This document shows positions 42,723-54,437 of a stretch of DNA of 64,000 nt, in pieces; position 1 is the first letter of the stretch, and every line of letters begins with the position of its first letter. This stretch comes from an uncultured Alcanivorax sp. (lineage in GTDB: Bacteria > Pseudomonadota > Gammaproteobacteria > Pseudomonadales > Alcanivoracaceae). Made by a program: the position numbers and the translations under genes. The notes under the pieces were generated by a model. It was not told where the DNA came from, did not search any database, and worked only from the letters and a program-made list of their open reading frames with translations. The stretch is from positions 248,001-312,000 of the forward strand of contig NZ_CAMYIV010000005.1 of NCBI RefSeq assembly GCF_947258575.1. Reading direction: 5' to 3'.

Positions 42723-42762
42723 GACGTTGTTTCCATCGGTTTCACTCTGTAGCGGGCCGTCT

Positions 42763-44553
42763 TTATCGAGAAGCGGTCTGATGGAGTGAAGCACTGTAGT
42801 GTCTCCACCCGCCCAGTTCGGTAATGTCGGTGGCGTCATCGATGGCCCAGGGCTCGCAGATAAAGCCCTTCACCCAGCGGCCATCCACGGTTTCCAGGCT
42901 GCCGATGCCCAGCGGGGCGGGAATCAGGCCGACAAAGCTGCCGAAGTGTTCGATCGGCATTTGCCACAGTTCGATGGGAATGCTGGCGCCGCCGTCCTTT
43001 TCATTGCGGATCAGGCCGGGCTTGGGAGGTACCGTGTTGGCCAGGGCGTAGAGGCGGTAGCAGGGTGCGGTGTGAGTGGCTTCCAGCAGCACCGCGTCAC
43101 GCTCGGTGAGCTGGCTGTTGAGTGGCATGCCGGTGAGGTGGGCGCCGACTACGGCCACGGTGATGGTGTTGTCATCGTCAATGGTGGTGGGTGTTTGCGG
43201 CGCGGGCAGATCCAGTCCGGTGGCGCCGGCCTGCCAGGGCTGGTGTTGTTGCCAGCGTTGTCCGAATTCGGCCAGGGCATGGTCGTTCCAGGCCGGGGCG
43301 ATCAGGGTGACGCCCCCGGGCAGACCGTCATCCCGAAAGCCGCCGGGTAAGGCCAGCGCACACAGGTCCAGCAGATTGACGAAGTTGGTCCAGGTGCCCA
43401 GTTGGCTGTTCAGGGTGATGGGGTCGTCGCGCACTGCGTCGCGGGTGTAGATCCCCGGCGCCGTGGGCAGGAGTAACGCATCTACCTCCGCCAGCAGGGT
43501 GTCGGACTGGCGCTTGAGTTCGGCCAGCCGGTATTGGGCACGGAAACTGTCAACGGCGCTGAGTTGTGCGGCCGGTTCGAGGATGTCGCGAATGACCGGC
43601 AGTACTGCGTCCGGCTGCCTGTGCAGCAGGGCTTCGGTGACGGTGAAACGCTCGGCGACCCAGGGCCCCTGATAGAGCAGGGCGGCAGCATCCTGCAGCA
43701 CCATGGTGTCCACGGTAACCAGTTCGGCAATGCGGCTGAGGCTTTCCAGTTGCTGTTCCCAGAGCGCTTTCGCCCGGGTATCACCGAACCAGGGCAGGTC
43801 CCTGGGGATGCCCAGTCGGGGGCGAGGCGGCAGCCTGGTGTTCTGGCGCGACGGTGCCTGGCGACAGTAGGCATCGGCGCTATCGAACTGGCCGATGATG
43901 CGGTAAACGCTCTGGGCGTCTTCTACGTTCAGCGCAAAGACGCTGACACAGTCCAGTGTTCGACAGGCTGGCACCACACCTTTGGTACTGGCGGCACCGC
44001 GGGTGGGTTTCAGGCCCACGGTATTGGTGAAGGCAGCGGGAATTCGCCCGGAGCCAGCGGTGTCGGTACCCAGGGAGAAAGGCACCAGCCCCAGGCTGAC
44101 ACTGACAGCGGAGCCGGAACTGGAGCCGCCGCTGAGGTAGTCGGGGTTGAAAGGGTTGGGTACCTCACCGTAAGGGGAGCGGGTGCCAACCAGGCCGGTG
44201 GCGAACTGATCCAGGTTGGTTTTGCCCACCACAATGGCGCCGGCCTCGCGCAGAAGTCTGACCACGGTGGCGTCTTCCTGCGGGATGTAGGCAAAGGCGG
44301 GGCAGGCGGCGGTGGTGGGAATGCCGGCCACATCGATATTGTCCTTCACCGCAAAAGGCACGCCGTATAAAGGCAGATCCGGGTCGGTCAGGGCATTGGC
44401 CTGGGCAAGCAGAGAGGACTCGTCCAGCAGGTGAATCCACAGGGCGCGCTCGCTGTCGTGCAGCAGTGTCGCCAGTTGTTTCATGGCCTGTACCGGGGTG
44501 AGGTCACCGCTGCGGTAGGCCGCCTGCCATTGTTGAAGAGTCCAGCCAATCAT
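42763..44553 (-). CDS. atzF: Allophanate hydrolase
   Basis: A 596-residue enzyme that splits allophanate to ammonia and CO2. The N-terminal amidase-signature domain (about 1-430) has catalytic Lys in [10 protein letters not shown] and the Gly/Ser-rich stretch [12 protein letters not shown] ... [13 protein letters not shown] carrying the Ser-cisSer-Lys triad. The C-terminal domain (about 450-596: [34 protein letters not shown]) is the small second domain of AtzF/DUR1,2-type enzymes. No urea carboxylase or urea-transport genes are adjacent, so this is an orphan copy. It is followed by gntR and a BASS transporter. ATG 44553 has a weak ribosome site. Confidence 0.94.
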   Translation of the reverse strand: MIGWTLQQWQAAYRSGDLTPVQAMKQLATLLHDSERALWIHLLDESSLLAQANALTDPDLPLYGVPFAVKDNIDVAGIPTTAACPAFAYIPQEDATVVRLLREAGAIVVGKTNLDQFATGLVGTRSPYGEVPNPFNPDYLSGGSSSGSAVSVSLGLVPFSLGTDTAGSGRIPAAFTNTVGLKPTRGAASTKGVVPACRTLDCVSVFALNVEDAQSVYRIIGQFDSADAYCRQAPSRQNTRLPPRPRLGIPRDLPWFGDTRAKALWEQQLESLSRIAELVTVDTMVLQDAAALLYQGPWVAERFTVTEALLHRQPDAVLPVIRDILEPAAQLSAVDSFRAQYRLAELKRQSDTLLAEVDALLLPTAPGIYTRDAVRDDPITLNSQLGTWTNFVNLLDLCALALPGGFRDDGLPGGVTLIAPAWNDHALAEFGQRWQQHQPWQAGATGLDLPAPQTPTTIDDDNTITVAVVGAHLTGMPLNSQLTERDAVLLEATHTAPCYRLYALANTVPPKPGLIRNEKDGGASIPIELWQMPIEHFGSFVGLIPAPLGIGSLETVDGRWVKGFICEPWAIDDATDITELGGWRHYSASLHQTASR

Positions 44554-44862
44554 TCGTTAGCACACCTGGTTGTACACAAGTTGGTATGCGGACTTGTGCA
44601 AAGGCGGTGCCAAACGAATGGAAATAATTTAAGTGATTGTTTTTACAAAAATTAAATCTCTGAGGGCTGACGTTATCGGCGGCAGCCGTCAGGCTGGTAT
44701 GCGCCACGCTGATGCAGCTGCGCTGTAAGAGTGCAAAAGGTTGCGTTGCGGTTTGGCACTGCTATTGCCGGCAACGATGGCGGGAAAAGGGCTGTGCTAT
44801 TTCCGCTTTTGGCCGCGTTTTGACAGAGTTGATAAGGAAGTCGGATCCAACAGGAGGCGTGC
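44554..44862. promoter_or_regulatory. Intergenic region upstream of atzF and patatin
   Basis: A 309-bp gap between divergent genes with no supported coding sequence. It holds an AT-rich stretch (about 44630-44660) suited to a promoter and the symmetric sites noted at 44570-44601. Confidence 0.6.
44570..44601. promoter_or_regulatory. Candidate GntR operator before atzF
   Basis: TTGT-AC-ACAA (44570-44579) and TTGTGCAA (44594-44601). Together they form a larger dyad, CACAAGT (44575-44581) with ACTTGTG (44592-44598). The site begins 16 bp upstream of the atzF start. Confidence 0.55.
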
Positions 44863-45711
44863 ATGTCTTCGCGAGCGCTGGTTGTGGAAGGAGGCGCCAT
44901 GCGCGGTATTTTTGCCGCCGGGGTGCTGGATGCCTTTCTGGAAAATGAGTACCGGGAATTCGATTTTGCGGTGGGCGTGTCCGCCGGCTCTACCAATCTG
45001 ATTGGTTACCTGGCCGGGGATCATGGGCGCAGTCGGCGCATCATCACCGATCACGCCTGCCGGGCTGAGTTCATCAACTGGCAGCGTTTCATGAGCGGCG
45101 GTCATCTGTGTGACGTGCACTGGTTATGGCATCAATCCTTGCAGGATGTGCCGCTCAATCTGGGCCGGCACTGGCAGTCGCAGACACCGCTATGGGTGGT
45201 AACCACGTCTGTGGAGGACGGTGCGCCCCGTTATCATCGGGCGACGCCGGATAACCTGAATGAGATCATGACGGCGTCCTGTTCCATTCCTTTTGCTTAC
45301 CGGCAATTCCCCACGGTGAACGGGCATCCCATGACTGATGGCGGGCTGGGCGATTCCATTCCGGTGCGTTGGGCCTATGAGCAGGGCGCCAGGGATATCA
45401 CCGTGGTGCTGTCGCGGCATCAGGGCTATCGCAAGAAACCCAGCGCGTTGACGCCGCTGCTGAAACCCTGGGTCAAGGATATGCCGGGTTTGTATGCGGG
45501 CATGCTCAAGCGCTCGCAAGCCTACAATGACGCGCTGGACTTTATTGATAATCCGCCGGCGGATTGTCGGCTAACCGTGATTGCGCCGGGCCGGGATTTT
45601 CCGGTGAGCCGCTTGACCACCAATGGGCAGAAGCTGGAGCAGGGCTATTGGCAAGGACATCAGGCGGCGTCGGTGGCACTGGGCGAGCAGCCATTGGAAG
45701 CGGTGGGTTAA
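44863..45711 (+). CDS. Patatin-like phospholipase
   Basis: A 282-residue acyl hydrolase. The oxyanion glycine-rich motif VVEGGAMRG is at residues 7-15, the nucleophile elbow GVSAGS at 38-43 (Ser40), and the catalytic Asp in DGG at 159-161. There is no signal peptide, so it is cytoplasmic, unless secreted by another route. ATG 44863 has AGGAGG upstream. It may act on membrane lipids or acyl esters such as wax or storage lipids. The stop codon is in the start of a GGTGGGTTA repeat. Confidence 0.93.
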   Translation: MSSRALVVEGGAMRGIFAAGVLDAFLENEYREFDFAVGVSAGSTNLIGYLAGDHGRSRRIITDHACRAEFINWQRFMSGGHLCDVHWLWHQSLQDVPLNLGRHWQSQTPLWVVTTSVEDGAPRYHRATPDNLNEIMTASCSIPFAYRQFPTVNGHPMTDGGLGDSIPVRWAYEQGARDITVVLSRHQGYRKKPSALTPLLKPWVKDMPGLYAGMLKRSQAYNDALDFIDNPPADCRLTVIAPGRDFPVSRLTTNGQKLEQGYWQGHQAASVALGEQPLEAVG

Positions 45712-45750
45712 CTGGTGGGTTACGCCCTTCGGGCTAACCCACCCTACACC
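45703..45750. repeat. GGTGGGTTA palindrome after the patatin gene
   Basis: GGTGGGTTA occurs twice (45703-45711 and 45715-45723). The second copy forms the hairpin GGTGGGTTACGCCC-TTCG-GGGCTAACCCACC (45715-45745), followed by CTAC. Same general type as the elements at 27778 and 63746. The patatin stop TAA (45709-45711) is in the first copy. Confidence 0.7.
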
Positions 45751-45822
45751 AGTCGGGTAAGGTCAGCGCAAGCGCGGCGCTTGCAACGCAGCCTGCGGCC
45801 TCGAAACCTGGCGGCTTTCCAT

Positions 45823-45843
45823 TATCAATTATTCATTATCAAT
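45823..45843. repeat. Heptad element G: TATCAAT repeats
   Basis: Three tandem 7-mers, TATCAAT, TATTCAT, TATCAAT (45823-45843). They overlap the stop (45829-45831) and last codons of the small periplasmic protein gene, which thus ends KIDNE. No paired arm or hairpin is seen. Confidence 0.65.
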
Positions 45844-46170
45844 TTTTAATTGCCCTTCACAGCGCCAGGTCCAGGCTTCCAGCTCAATGCGTTGAATCCC
45901 GCGATGATGATTATCCATCAGAAACACGCGCCGGTCTTTCAGGACTGCCCGGTTGCCGTCGGCTTTTTTGATGGCCTTGAACAGTTTCTTTTTGGCGTTG
46001 TTTTCGATCCAGGCGTCACTGAACAGCAGGCCCTGAAGTTTGCCGCCGGTTTCTATAGTAACGGTATCGCCGCCCCGGCAGTCGCTGGGTGCGTTTTCCA
46101 GAAGATAGACCTTGTCGGCCTGGCCGGCTGAGGCCAGTAATAACAGCGCGATACTTAGTAAGCTGCGCAT
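45829..46170 (-). CDS. Small exported protein of unknown function
   Basis: A 113-residue protein with a Sec-type signal peptide (MRSLLSIALLLLASAGQA, cleavage after SAGQA). The mature part has two cysteines, probably forming one disulfide (DCRGG and WRCEG), and is otherwise basic and mixed. ATG 46170 has AGGAAA upstream. No family is recognised. It lies 18 bp after the aldo/keto reductase, so co-transcription is possible. Confidence 0.7.
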   Translation of the reverse strand: MRSLLSIALLLLASAGQADKVYLLENAPSDCRGGDTVTIETGGKLQGLLFSDAWIENNAKKKLFKAIKKADGNRAVLKDRRVFLMDNHHRGIQRIELEAWTWRCEGQLKIDNE

Positions 46171-46187
46171 AGTGTTTCCTTTTTTTG

Positions 46188-46976
46188 TTATTCGCCGCAG
46201 GCGCGGCGTGCTTTTTCCACGTTCTCCCGCAGGTGCTGCGGGTTGATGGTGCCGGCAATAATACTGCCGACGCCGGGGGTGCCAAGGATCTTGTTCATGC
46301 TTTCCTGCACCGGGTCCTTTCCCTGGTTGTGCAGGTGGCCGCTGGCAAAAGCTTTCTTGATCAGGATGCCCTTGTTCCGGGCGGCGGCGTGTTCGATCAC
46401 CGGTAGCTCTTCATCATGGGCCAGGTTGTAGGTGACCATGGCCACGTCTGCCTGGTTGAGGGTGTCGATACCGCCGGCCACGGTCTTGCTGGACATGCCG
46501 GTGGCGCGGATCAGGCCGTCTTTTTTCAGATCGTTGAGGGCATCCAGGGTGCCCATGTTGAGGACGTCCAGATCGTTGCCGTCGGAATGCACCAGCACAC
46601 AATCCAGGTAGTCGGTATTGAGTCGCTTGAGGCTGCGTTCCACCGAGGTGCGTACATGTTCCGGGGAGAAATCGAAGTGGCTGTCGCCGCTGTCGTTGTC
46701 GAACTCCTCGCCCACCTTGGTAACGATGACCCAGTGCTGGCGATCGCGGAGCAGTTGTCCCAGGCGCTCTTCGCTGCGGCCATAGGCCGGTGCGGTGTCG
46801 ATCAGGTTCAGGCCCAGGTCCCGGGACCGGGCGATCAATTCCACCACCGACTTGTCATCGGGAATGGTGAAGGCGCTGGGGTATTTCACGCCCTTGTCGC
46901 GGCCGATCTTTACCGTGCCAAGGCCGAGAGCGCTGACGGTTAACCCTGTGTTGCCCAGCGGGCGCATGAAGGACAT
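46188..46976 (-). CDS. Aldo/keto reductase
   Basis: NADPH-dependent (beta/alpha)8-barrel oxidoreductase of 262 residues. Motifs: LGLGTVKIGR, DTAPAYGRSEERLG with catalytic Tyr, the Lys in VTKVGEE, and LDCVLVHSDG with the conserved His. The frame is open from TTG 47090, but ATG 46976 (MSFMRPLGNTG) is the natural start, with GGAG upstream. It follows a FAD oxidoreductase on the same strand, the same pairing as beside waaA in Pseudomonas. The substrate is not predictable. Confidence 0.92.
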   Translation of the reverse strand: MSFMRPLGNTGLTVSALGLGTVKIGRDKGVKYPSAFTIPDDKSVVELIARSRDLGLNLIDTAPAYGRSEERLGQLLRDRQHWVIVTKVGEEFDNDSGDSHFDFSPEHVRTSVERSLKRLNTDYLDCVLVHSDGNDLDVLNMGTLDALNDLKKDGLIRATGMSSKTVAGGIDTLNQADVAMVTYNLAHDEELPVIEHAAARNKGILIKKAFASGHLHNQGKDPVQESMNKILGTPGVGSIIAGTINPQHLRENVEKARRACGE

Positions 46977-46992
46977 GAAGTCTCCTGAAACA

Positions 46993-47083
46993 TTCTCGCT
47001 GTAGGAGCGCCGCTTGAGGCGCGAATTGTACTTGGGAAAGCCGTCGCAAGCAGGTTCGCGCCTCAAGCGGCGCTCCTGCAGGG
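46993..47083. repeat. GTAGGAGCGCCGCTTGAGGCG inverted repeat
   Basis: Arms GTAGGAGCGCCGCTTGAGGC (from about 47001) and its complement GCCTCAAGCGGCGCTCCTGC (to about 47081) form a long dyad between the AKR and FAD-oxidoreductase genes. It is a widespread palindrome type in gammaproteobacteria. Confidence 0.75.
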
Positions 47084-47086
47084 GGA

Positions 47087-48280
47087 TCAAAAACAGCGGT
47101 GCCAGTACGGCACGCCCATGGGCGCCTGTTCCAGCGCTGCCGGTACCGTTAGCGGTGTCCCCGGTTCCAGGCCGCTTTCTTTGACCAACGCCATCACTCT
47201 GTCGCCCAGATCCGGGGCCAGGGTGAGTTTGGTGGGCCAGGCGACGATCAGGTTGTGATCGCGGTGGGCGTAGGCGTTGTCCGGTTTTACCAGCGCCTGT
47301 TGTTTCGGTTCGGCGCGGGTCACGTTGAGGACAGCGAATTCGGCCTGGCTGAAATCGAGCCAGGGAAACAACTGCTTCATTTCGTCTCGGCCGGCGGCCA
47401 GTTGTTCCTGGTCACTGCGTTCCACGCCCCGCTCGGCCAGGTCGCCGCCCAGATACCAGACCACCTTGCCATCCGGGCAGTCATGGGTGGTCACGGTGAG
47501 CACCGGCTTGTTGCTGGTGCCGACGCAGTGGGCGTAAAGGCGGTGGCCCAGGTCGTGTTTCACCAGCAACATTTTCAGCGGCCGTAACTGGCTGTGTTCC
47601 TCGGGCAGCAGGTGGGCCTGATGGGCGCCGTCCAGCAGTGCCGGGTTGCCATTGCCGGCGGACAGGATGGTCAGGGCCGGTTCGATACGCTGGCCATTGA
47701 CGGTTACCGCCTTCAGCCCTTGCTCTCCCCATTCCAGAGAATCGCGTTCCATATCGAAGGCCAGCAGGCGTTCACGCACCGGCGCGGCCAGGGTGTCGAT
47801 CAATGATTCGGTGTTGATGACCAGATCATCCAGCTTGTAGACATTGCCCTTGAAGGCCTTGTCCGCCAGCGCGGAAGGGAAATGCTCCCGCTTCAGTTTT
47901 TCGATGCGCCCACGCAGCATCTTGCTGGCGAAGAAGTTGGTCATGCGCGAGGCCACGGAACCACTGGACCACATGTGCTGGGTATCGCTGAGCACTTGCA
48001 GCTGGCGCAGGTCCACCGGATCGTCGCCGGCCATGGCCGCACGCCAGCGGTCCGGCATGGTGGCAATGGATTCCGATTCACTGGACAGGTTGCCGCCCAG
48101 GGCATACTTGAGGCCGCCGTGAATAATGCCCTGGCTGGCCAGGGTCTGGTCGCCGCCCAGGGTGTCGGTTTCAAGCAGCAGGCACTGGTATCCGGCCGCG
48201 TTGAGCCGGTTGATCAGCCACAGGCCGGCAATGCCGCCGCCGAAGATCAGAATGTCGGGTTTCAGAGGGGAGTGACTCAT
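47087..48280 (-). CDS. FAD-dependent oxidoreductase (DAO-like)
   Basis: A 397-residue flavoprotein. The N-terminal FAD-binding fold ILIFGGGIAGLWLINRLN (about 10-27) and the subsequent TDTLGGDQTLASQGIIHGGLKYAL are typical of the DAO/GlpD-like superfamily. The C-terminal part (DPLNVTRAEPKQQALV, NLIVAWPTKLTLAPDL) is a variable substrate domain. It forms a pair with the aldo/keto reductase and lies beside waaA and tolC, as in Pseudomonas. The oxidised substrate (hydroxy- or amino-acid) is unknown. Confidence 0.88.
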   Translation of the reverse strand: MSHSPLKPDILIFGGGIAGLWLINRLNAAGYQCLLLETDTLGGDQTLASQGIIHGGLKYALGGNLSSESESIATMPDRWRAAMAGDDPVDLRQLQVLSDTQHMWSSGSVASRMTNFFASKMLRGRIEKLKREHFPSALADKAFKGNVYKLDDLVINTESLIDTLAAPVRERLLAFDMERDSLEWGEQGLKAVTVNGQRIEPALTILSAGNGNPALLDGAHQAHLLPEEHSQLRPLKMLLVKHDLGHRLYAHCVGTSNKPVLTVTTHDCPDGKVVWYLGGDLAERGVERSDQEQLAAGRDEMKQLFPWLDFSQAEFAVLNVTRAEPKQQALVKPDNAYAHRDHNLIVAWPTKLTLAPDLGDRVMALVKESGLEPGTPLTVPAALEQAPMGVPYWHRCF

Positions 48281-48416
48281 GGCTCACCATCAGAGAAAGT
48301 TGCCGCTATGCTAGCATAGGCTGCGCTGCGGGCACGCAAGCAGGCAACAGGCATTACCCTGCTTTTCCTGTAGCGTTATGCATGCAAGCAGTCCTCACAC
48401 CGAGACAAGAGCGCCT

Positions 48417-49688
48417 ATGCAAACCCTTTACTCCTTTCTTTGGTATTTACTGCTCCCGTTACTGTTTTTGCGCCTTTGGCTGCGCGGTCGGCAGGCGCCG
48501 GCCTATCGTCAGCGCTGGAAGGAACGCATGGCCTGGGGGTATCGCCCCGGCACCCTGAAAAACAGCATCTGGGTGCATGCGGTGTCGGTGGGGGAAACCC
48601 TGGCGGCAGTGCCGATGATCGAGCGGTTGCTGGCGGATTATCCGGATACGCCATTGCTGGTGACCACGACGACACCCACCGGTTCGGAGCGGGTGAAAGC
48701 CCTGTTCGGAGATCGGGTGACCCATGTCTATTGCCCCTGGGAGTTGCCCACTGCGCTGAACCGTTTTCTGCGAGCGTTTGATCCGAAAACGGTGATCGTG
48801 CTGGAAACCGAATTGTGGCCCAACCTGTGTGCAGCGGTGAAACGTCACGGCGCCAAGCTGATGCTGATGAACGGGCGCTTGTCGGAAAAAAGCTACCGGG
48901 GCTACAGCAAGCTTCCCCGCCTGGTGCGACCGATGATGGCGCGGTTCGATGCCCTGGCGGTGCAGACCCCGGTGGAACGGGAGCGTTATATCGCCCTGGG
49001 GGCCTGGCCGGAACGGGTCCATGCCATCGGCAGCGTGAAATTCGACATGAGCCTGGACGATACGGTCCGGCAGGCGGCGGCGAGTTTGCGGGCGGAAATT
49101 GGCGAGCGCCCGGTATGGATCGCTGCCAGTACGCACCCTGGCGAGGATGAGCCTGTACTGGTAGCCCACCAGGCATTGCTGCAAGTGCTGCCCAATGCGC
49201 TGCTGGTGCTGGTGCCCCGGCATCCGGAACGGTTCGACAGCGTGGCGCAGTTGATTCGCCAGCAGGGGCTCGCGCTGGCCCGGCGCAGCAGGCAAGAGGC
49301 AATCTCGGCCGACACCGGGGTTTACCTGGCCGATACCATGGGCGAACTGCTGATGCTGTTCGGTGTGGCGGATGTGGCGTTTGTCGGTGGTTCGCTGGTG
49401 CCGGTGGGCGGGCACAATCTGCTGGAGCCGGCCGGCTGGGGCAAGCCGGTCGTTACCGGGCCGCACCTGCACAACTTTACCGCCATCGCCGGGCTGCTGG
49501 ATGATGCCGATGCCCTGGCCCTGGTGGACAATGCGGATGCCCTGGCGATTGCCTTGCAGGCCCTGTTCCGATATCCGGATCAACGCCAGCGTCAGGGGCA
49601 GGCGGCCGCAGCGGTGGTGGAAGCCAATCGTGGGGCGCTGGAGAAAGGGCTTGAACTGATTAGTGAACAGTTAACAGTGAATAGTTAA
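48417..49688 (+). CDS. waaA: 3-deoxy-D-manno-octulosonic acid transferase
   Basis: Adds Kdo residues to lipid A at the cytoplasmic face of the inner membrane. 423 residues from ATG 48417. An N-terminal membrane anchor (LWYLLLPLLFLRLWL) is followed by the catalytic motif HAVSVGETLAAVPMIERL (Glu near residue 60), VLETELWPNL and, in the C-terminal half, VGGSLVPVGGHNLLEPA. The frame is open from 48378, but ATG 48417 matches family N-termini. The last eight codons, ending in NS, come from heptad repeats (AGT GAA CAG TTA ACA ... AGT TAA), a clear case of the repeat extending the protein. Confidence 0.95.
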   Translation: MQTLYSFLWYLLLPLLFLRLWLRGRQAPAYRQRWKERMAWGYRPGTLKNSIWVHAVSVGETLAAVPMIERLLADYPDTPLLVTTTTPTGSERVKALFGDRVTHVYCPWELPTALNRFLRAFDPKTVIVLETELWPNLCAAVKRHGAKLMLMNGRLSEKSYRGYSKLPRLVRPMMARFDALAVQTPVERERYIALGAWPERVHAIGSVKFDMSLDDTVRQAAASLRAEIGERPVWIAASTHPGEDEPVLVAHQALLQVLPNALLVLVPRHPERFDSVAQLIRQQGLALARRSRQEAISADTGVYLADTMGELLMLFGVADVAFVGGSLVPVGGHNLLEPAGWGKPVVTGPHLHNFTAIAGLLDDADALALVDNADALAIALQALFRYPDQRQRQGQAAAAVVEANRGALEKGLELISEQLTVNS

Positions 49689-49801
49689 CAGCGACGCGAA
49701 AGGACTTTTACAGCATTAAACGCAAGAGGCCGCGCCCAGTGTATGGGCGCGGCCTCTTGGCTTTCAGAGAATGGTTGCGCTCACACGCGCAACTATTCAC
49801 T
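49662..49801. repeat. Heptad inverted-repeat element H with central hairpin
   Basis: The left arm AGTGAAC, AGTTAAC, AGTGAAT, AGTTAAC (49662-49689) codes for the end of waaA. The hairpin is CAAGAGGCCGCGCCC (49723-49737) with its exact complement (49745-49759). The right arm, GCAACT plus ATTCACT (to 49801), is short and lies 5 nt from the tolC stop. Convergent genes. Confidence 0.85.
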
Positions 49802-49806
49802 GCTCT

Positions 49807-51213
49807 TCAGTACCGCGCGTCAGGCACCAGCGCGTCGCTGCGGCCTTCCAGGTCCGGCTGGTAGATGTTCAGGGTGTTGGTGTCCGAGAGCCACTGGTTG
49901 ATGCCTGCCAGGTCTCCCTGCTGAAGGTCACCGGTGGTGGATTTCAGGGTCAGGGAGTTGATGATGTAGTCGTAACGGGCGTTGGCGTAGTCGCGTTCGG
50001 CGGCGAACAGGGCCTGCTGGGCGTTGAGCACGTCCACCACATTACGGGTACCGACCTCGTAACCTGACTGGGTAGCTTCCAGGGCCGAGCGGGCGGAGCG
50101 GATGGCCTGCTTGCGGGCGCTCACGCGCAGGGCATCGGATTCCACTGTGCGATAGGCACTGCGGGCCTGCTGAATGATATCGCGCAGGGCCTGCTGGTAC
50201 TGGTAGACCGCAGCATCTGCACGCAGAGAGGCTTCCTTGCGGCGGCTGTTCAGGCCGCCCCCCTGAAACAGAGGCATGGTGACTTCCACGCCGATCTGTT
50301 TGGTGTCGCTGTCCGGGTTGACCCCGGTACCAAAGCCTGAGGCGCTATTATCTTCAGGGATGGAGTTGGCGTTCTGGTACTGGGCAACAAATTGAACTTG
50401 GGGAAGCTGGGCTCCCAACTGGCGTTTGGCCGTTTTTTCTGTCAGTTCGGAATTATACCGGGCGGCCAGAACCTGGGGGTTTTGGGACTGGGCCTTGTCG
50501 ATCCAGTCATTCATGTCGGCCGGTTGCGGGCCTTTCATGGGCAGTTCGTCTTTGAGTTCAGAGAGTGTTTCCCAGCGTTGACCGCTCAGCGATTCCAGCT
50601 GATCGCGGGCGATGTCATATTGTTGCTGGGCGACAATCAGGTTCACCCGGGTCAGGTCATAGGTGGCCTGGGCTTCTTCCACATCGGTGGCGGGTACCAG
50701 TCCCACATCGAAACGTTCCTGGGTCTGTTCCAGTTGCCGGCCGATGGCTTTTTCTTCGGCCTTGGCGGACACCAAGGTGTCCCAGGCGCGCAGTACACCG
50801 AAGTAGCCCTGGGCCACGCGCAGGACAAAATCCTGCCGGGCCTGTTGGAAATTGGCTTGGGCAATATCGGTGCTCGACTTGGCTTCCTTGTAGCCGTACC
50901 AGGCATCCACGCGGAACAACGGCTGCGTCAGTTGCACCGTGGTGGTCTCGGTGCCGAATTCCTGGGTGACGCCCAAGTCCTTCAAATCACGCTCTGTGTC
51001 ATACCGGCCATAAGTGGCGGAGACAGTGGGGAATAATGCCGCACGGCCCTGCACCAGCAGTTGCTGGTCCGCGTCCCAGCTCATGCGGGCGGCTCGCCAG
51101 GTGCCGTCATAGCTCCAGGCGGCGTTGGCGATCTCGACCAGATCGGCGGCGTGGACGGAACTGGCCAGTGAGGTCAGCATGAGAACGAGGATCTTGGTTG
51201 GGCTGCGCTTCAT
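49807..51213 (-). CDS. tolC: Outer-membrane efflux channel TolC
   Basis: Outer-membrane channel for multidrug efflux and type I secretion. 468 residues with an Ala-rich signal peptide (cleavage after SVHA). The two related halves of the OEP family are recognisable (YDTERDLKDLGVTQEFGTETTTVQLTQPLFRVDAWYGYKEAK; VEVTMPLFQGGGLNSRRKEA), with long helical segments. The family-typical VGTRNVVDVLNAQQALF is near the C-terminus. The start ATG has AGGAAAG upstream. It is divergent from thiC and convergent with waaA. Confidence 0.96.
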   Translation of the reverse strand: MKRSPTKILVLMLTSLASSVHAADLVEIANAAWSYDGTWRAARMSWDADQQLLVQGRAALFPTVSATYGRYDTERDLKDLGVTQEFGTETTTVQLTQPLFRVDAWYGYKEAKSSTDIAQANFQQARQDFVLRVAQGYFGVLRAWDTLVSAKAEEKAIGRQLEQTQERFDVGLVPATDVEEAQATYDLTRVNLIVAQQQYDIARDQLESLSGQRWETLSELKDELPMKGPQPADMNDWIDKAQSQNPQVLAARYNSELTEKTAKRQLGAQLPQVQFVAQYQNANSIPEDNSASGFGTGVNPDSDTKQIGVEVTMPLFQGGGLNSRRKEASLRADAAVYQYQQALRDIIQQARSAYRTVESDALRVSARKQAIRSARSALEATQSGYEVGTRNVVDVLNAQQALFAAERDYANARYDYIINSLTLKSTTGDLQQGDLAGINQWLSDTNTLNIYQPDLEGRSDALVPDARY

Positions 51214-51318
51214 TCTGGTGCACTCTTTCCTGGGTGAGTTTGGTCATTATAGTACTGGGTGGTACAGAAAATTGATACGGCTTCTGTCACACCGGTGTCG
51301 CGGTTGTTTGGCCGATAG

Positions 51319-53877
<2,559 letters not shown>

Positions 53878-53881
<4 letters not shown>

Positions 53882-54345
53882 AACGCCGCGATCGCTACCG
53901 GCTGGATTTTCGGGCCCTGATGAGCCAGTGCGAGGAAAACTACGCCCGCATGCTGCCGTTGATGAACGCCATGGGTGAGCGCGACAGCATGGATGTGGAG
54001 CTGGGTCACACCCAGCATACTCATACCTTGCAACTGCGGGTGCTGGAACGCTCCCCTTATACCACCACCGTACGCCTGGAAGACCAGGAGTTGCTGGATG
54101 TGTTGCCGGCCTCACGCCTGACCGTGCGGCTGTATCACGATGCGCGCCTGGCTGAAGTCACCGAGGCGCGTCCTTTTCGGCGGGTCAATGCCCGCTATGC
54201 CTATCCCAATCGCCATATGCACCAGCGTGATGAAAAAGTGCAGTGGAACCGTTTCCTGGCCGAGTGGTTGCGCCATGTCCACGACCATGGTCGTGATGCA
54301 GGCAACGACTGGCGCCAGCAGGTGACCGGTAATTCCTCAAGGTAG
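53878..54345 (+). CDS. yqiB: DUF1249 family protein YqiB
   Basis: A 155-residue basic protein found next to nudF and cpdA in many gammaproteobacteria. The core LDFRALMSQCEENYARMLPLM and YPNRHMHQRDEKVQWNRFLAEWLRH define DUF1249. ATG 53878 overlaps the nudF stop. Function is not established. The frame could extend upstream, but ATG 53878 gives the family's usual N-terminus. Confidence 0.92.
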
Positions 54346-54437
54346 CTGTAAAGAAATGCTAACCATGTCCTGATCTTGGACGTCTTTCCTAGAAAAGTGC
54401 CATCATCTTGGTTATAAGTGATTCATGAGCGTTGAGG

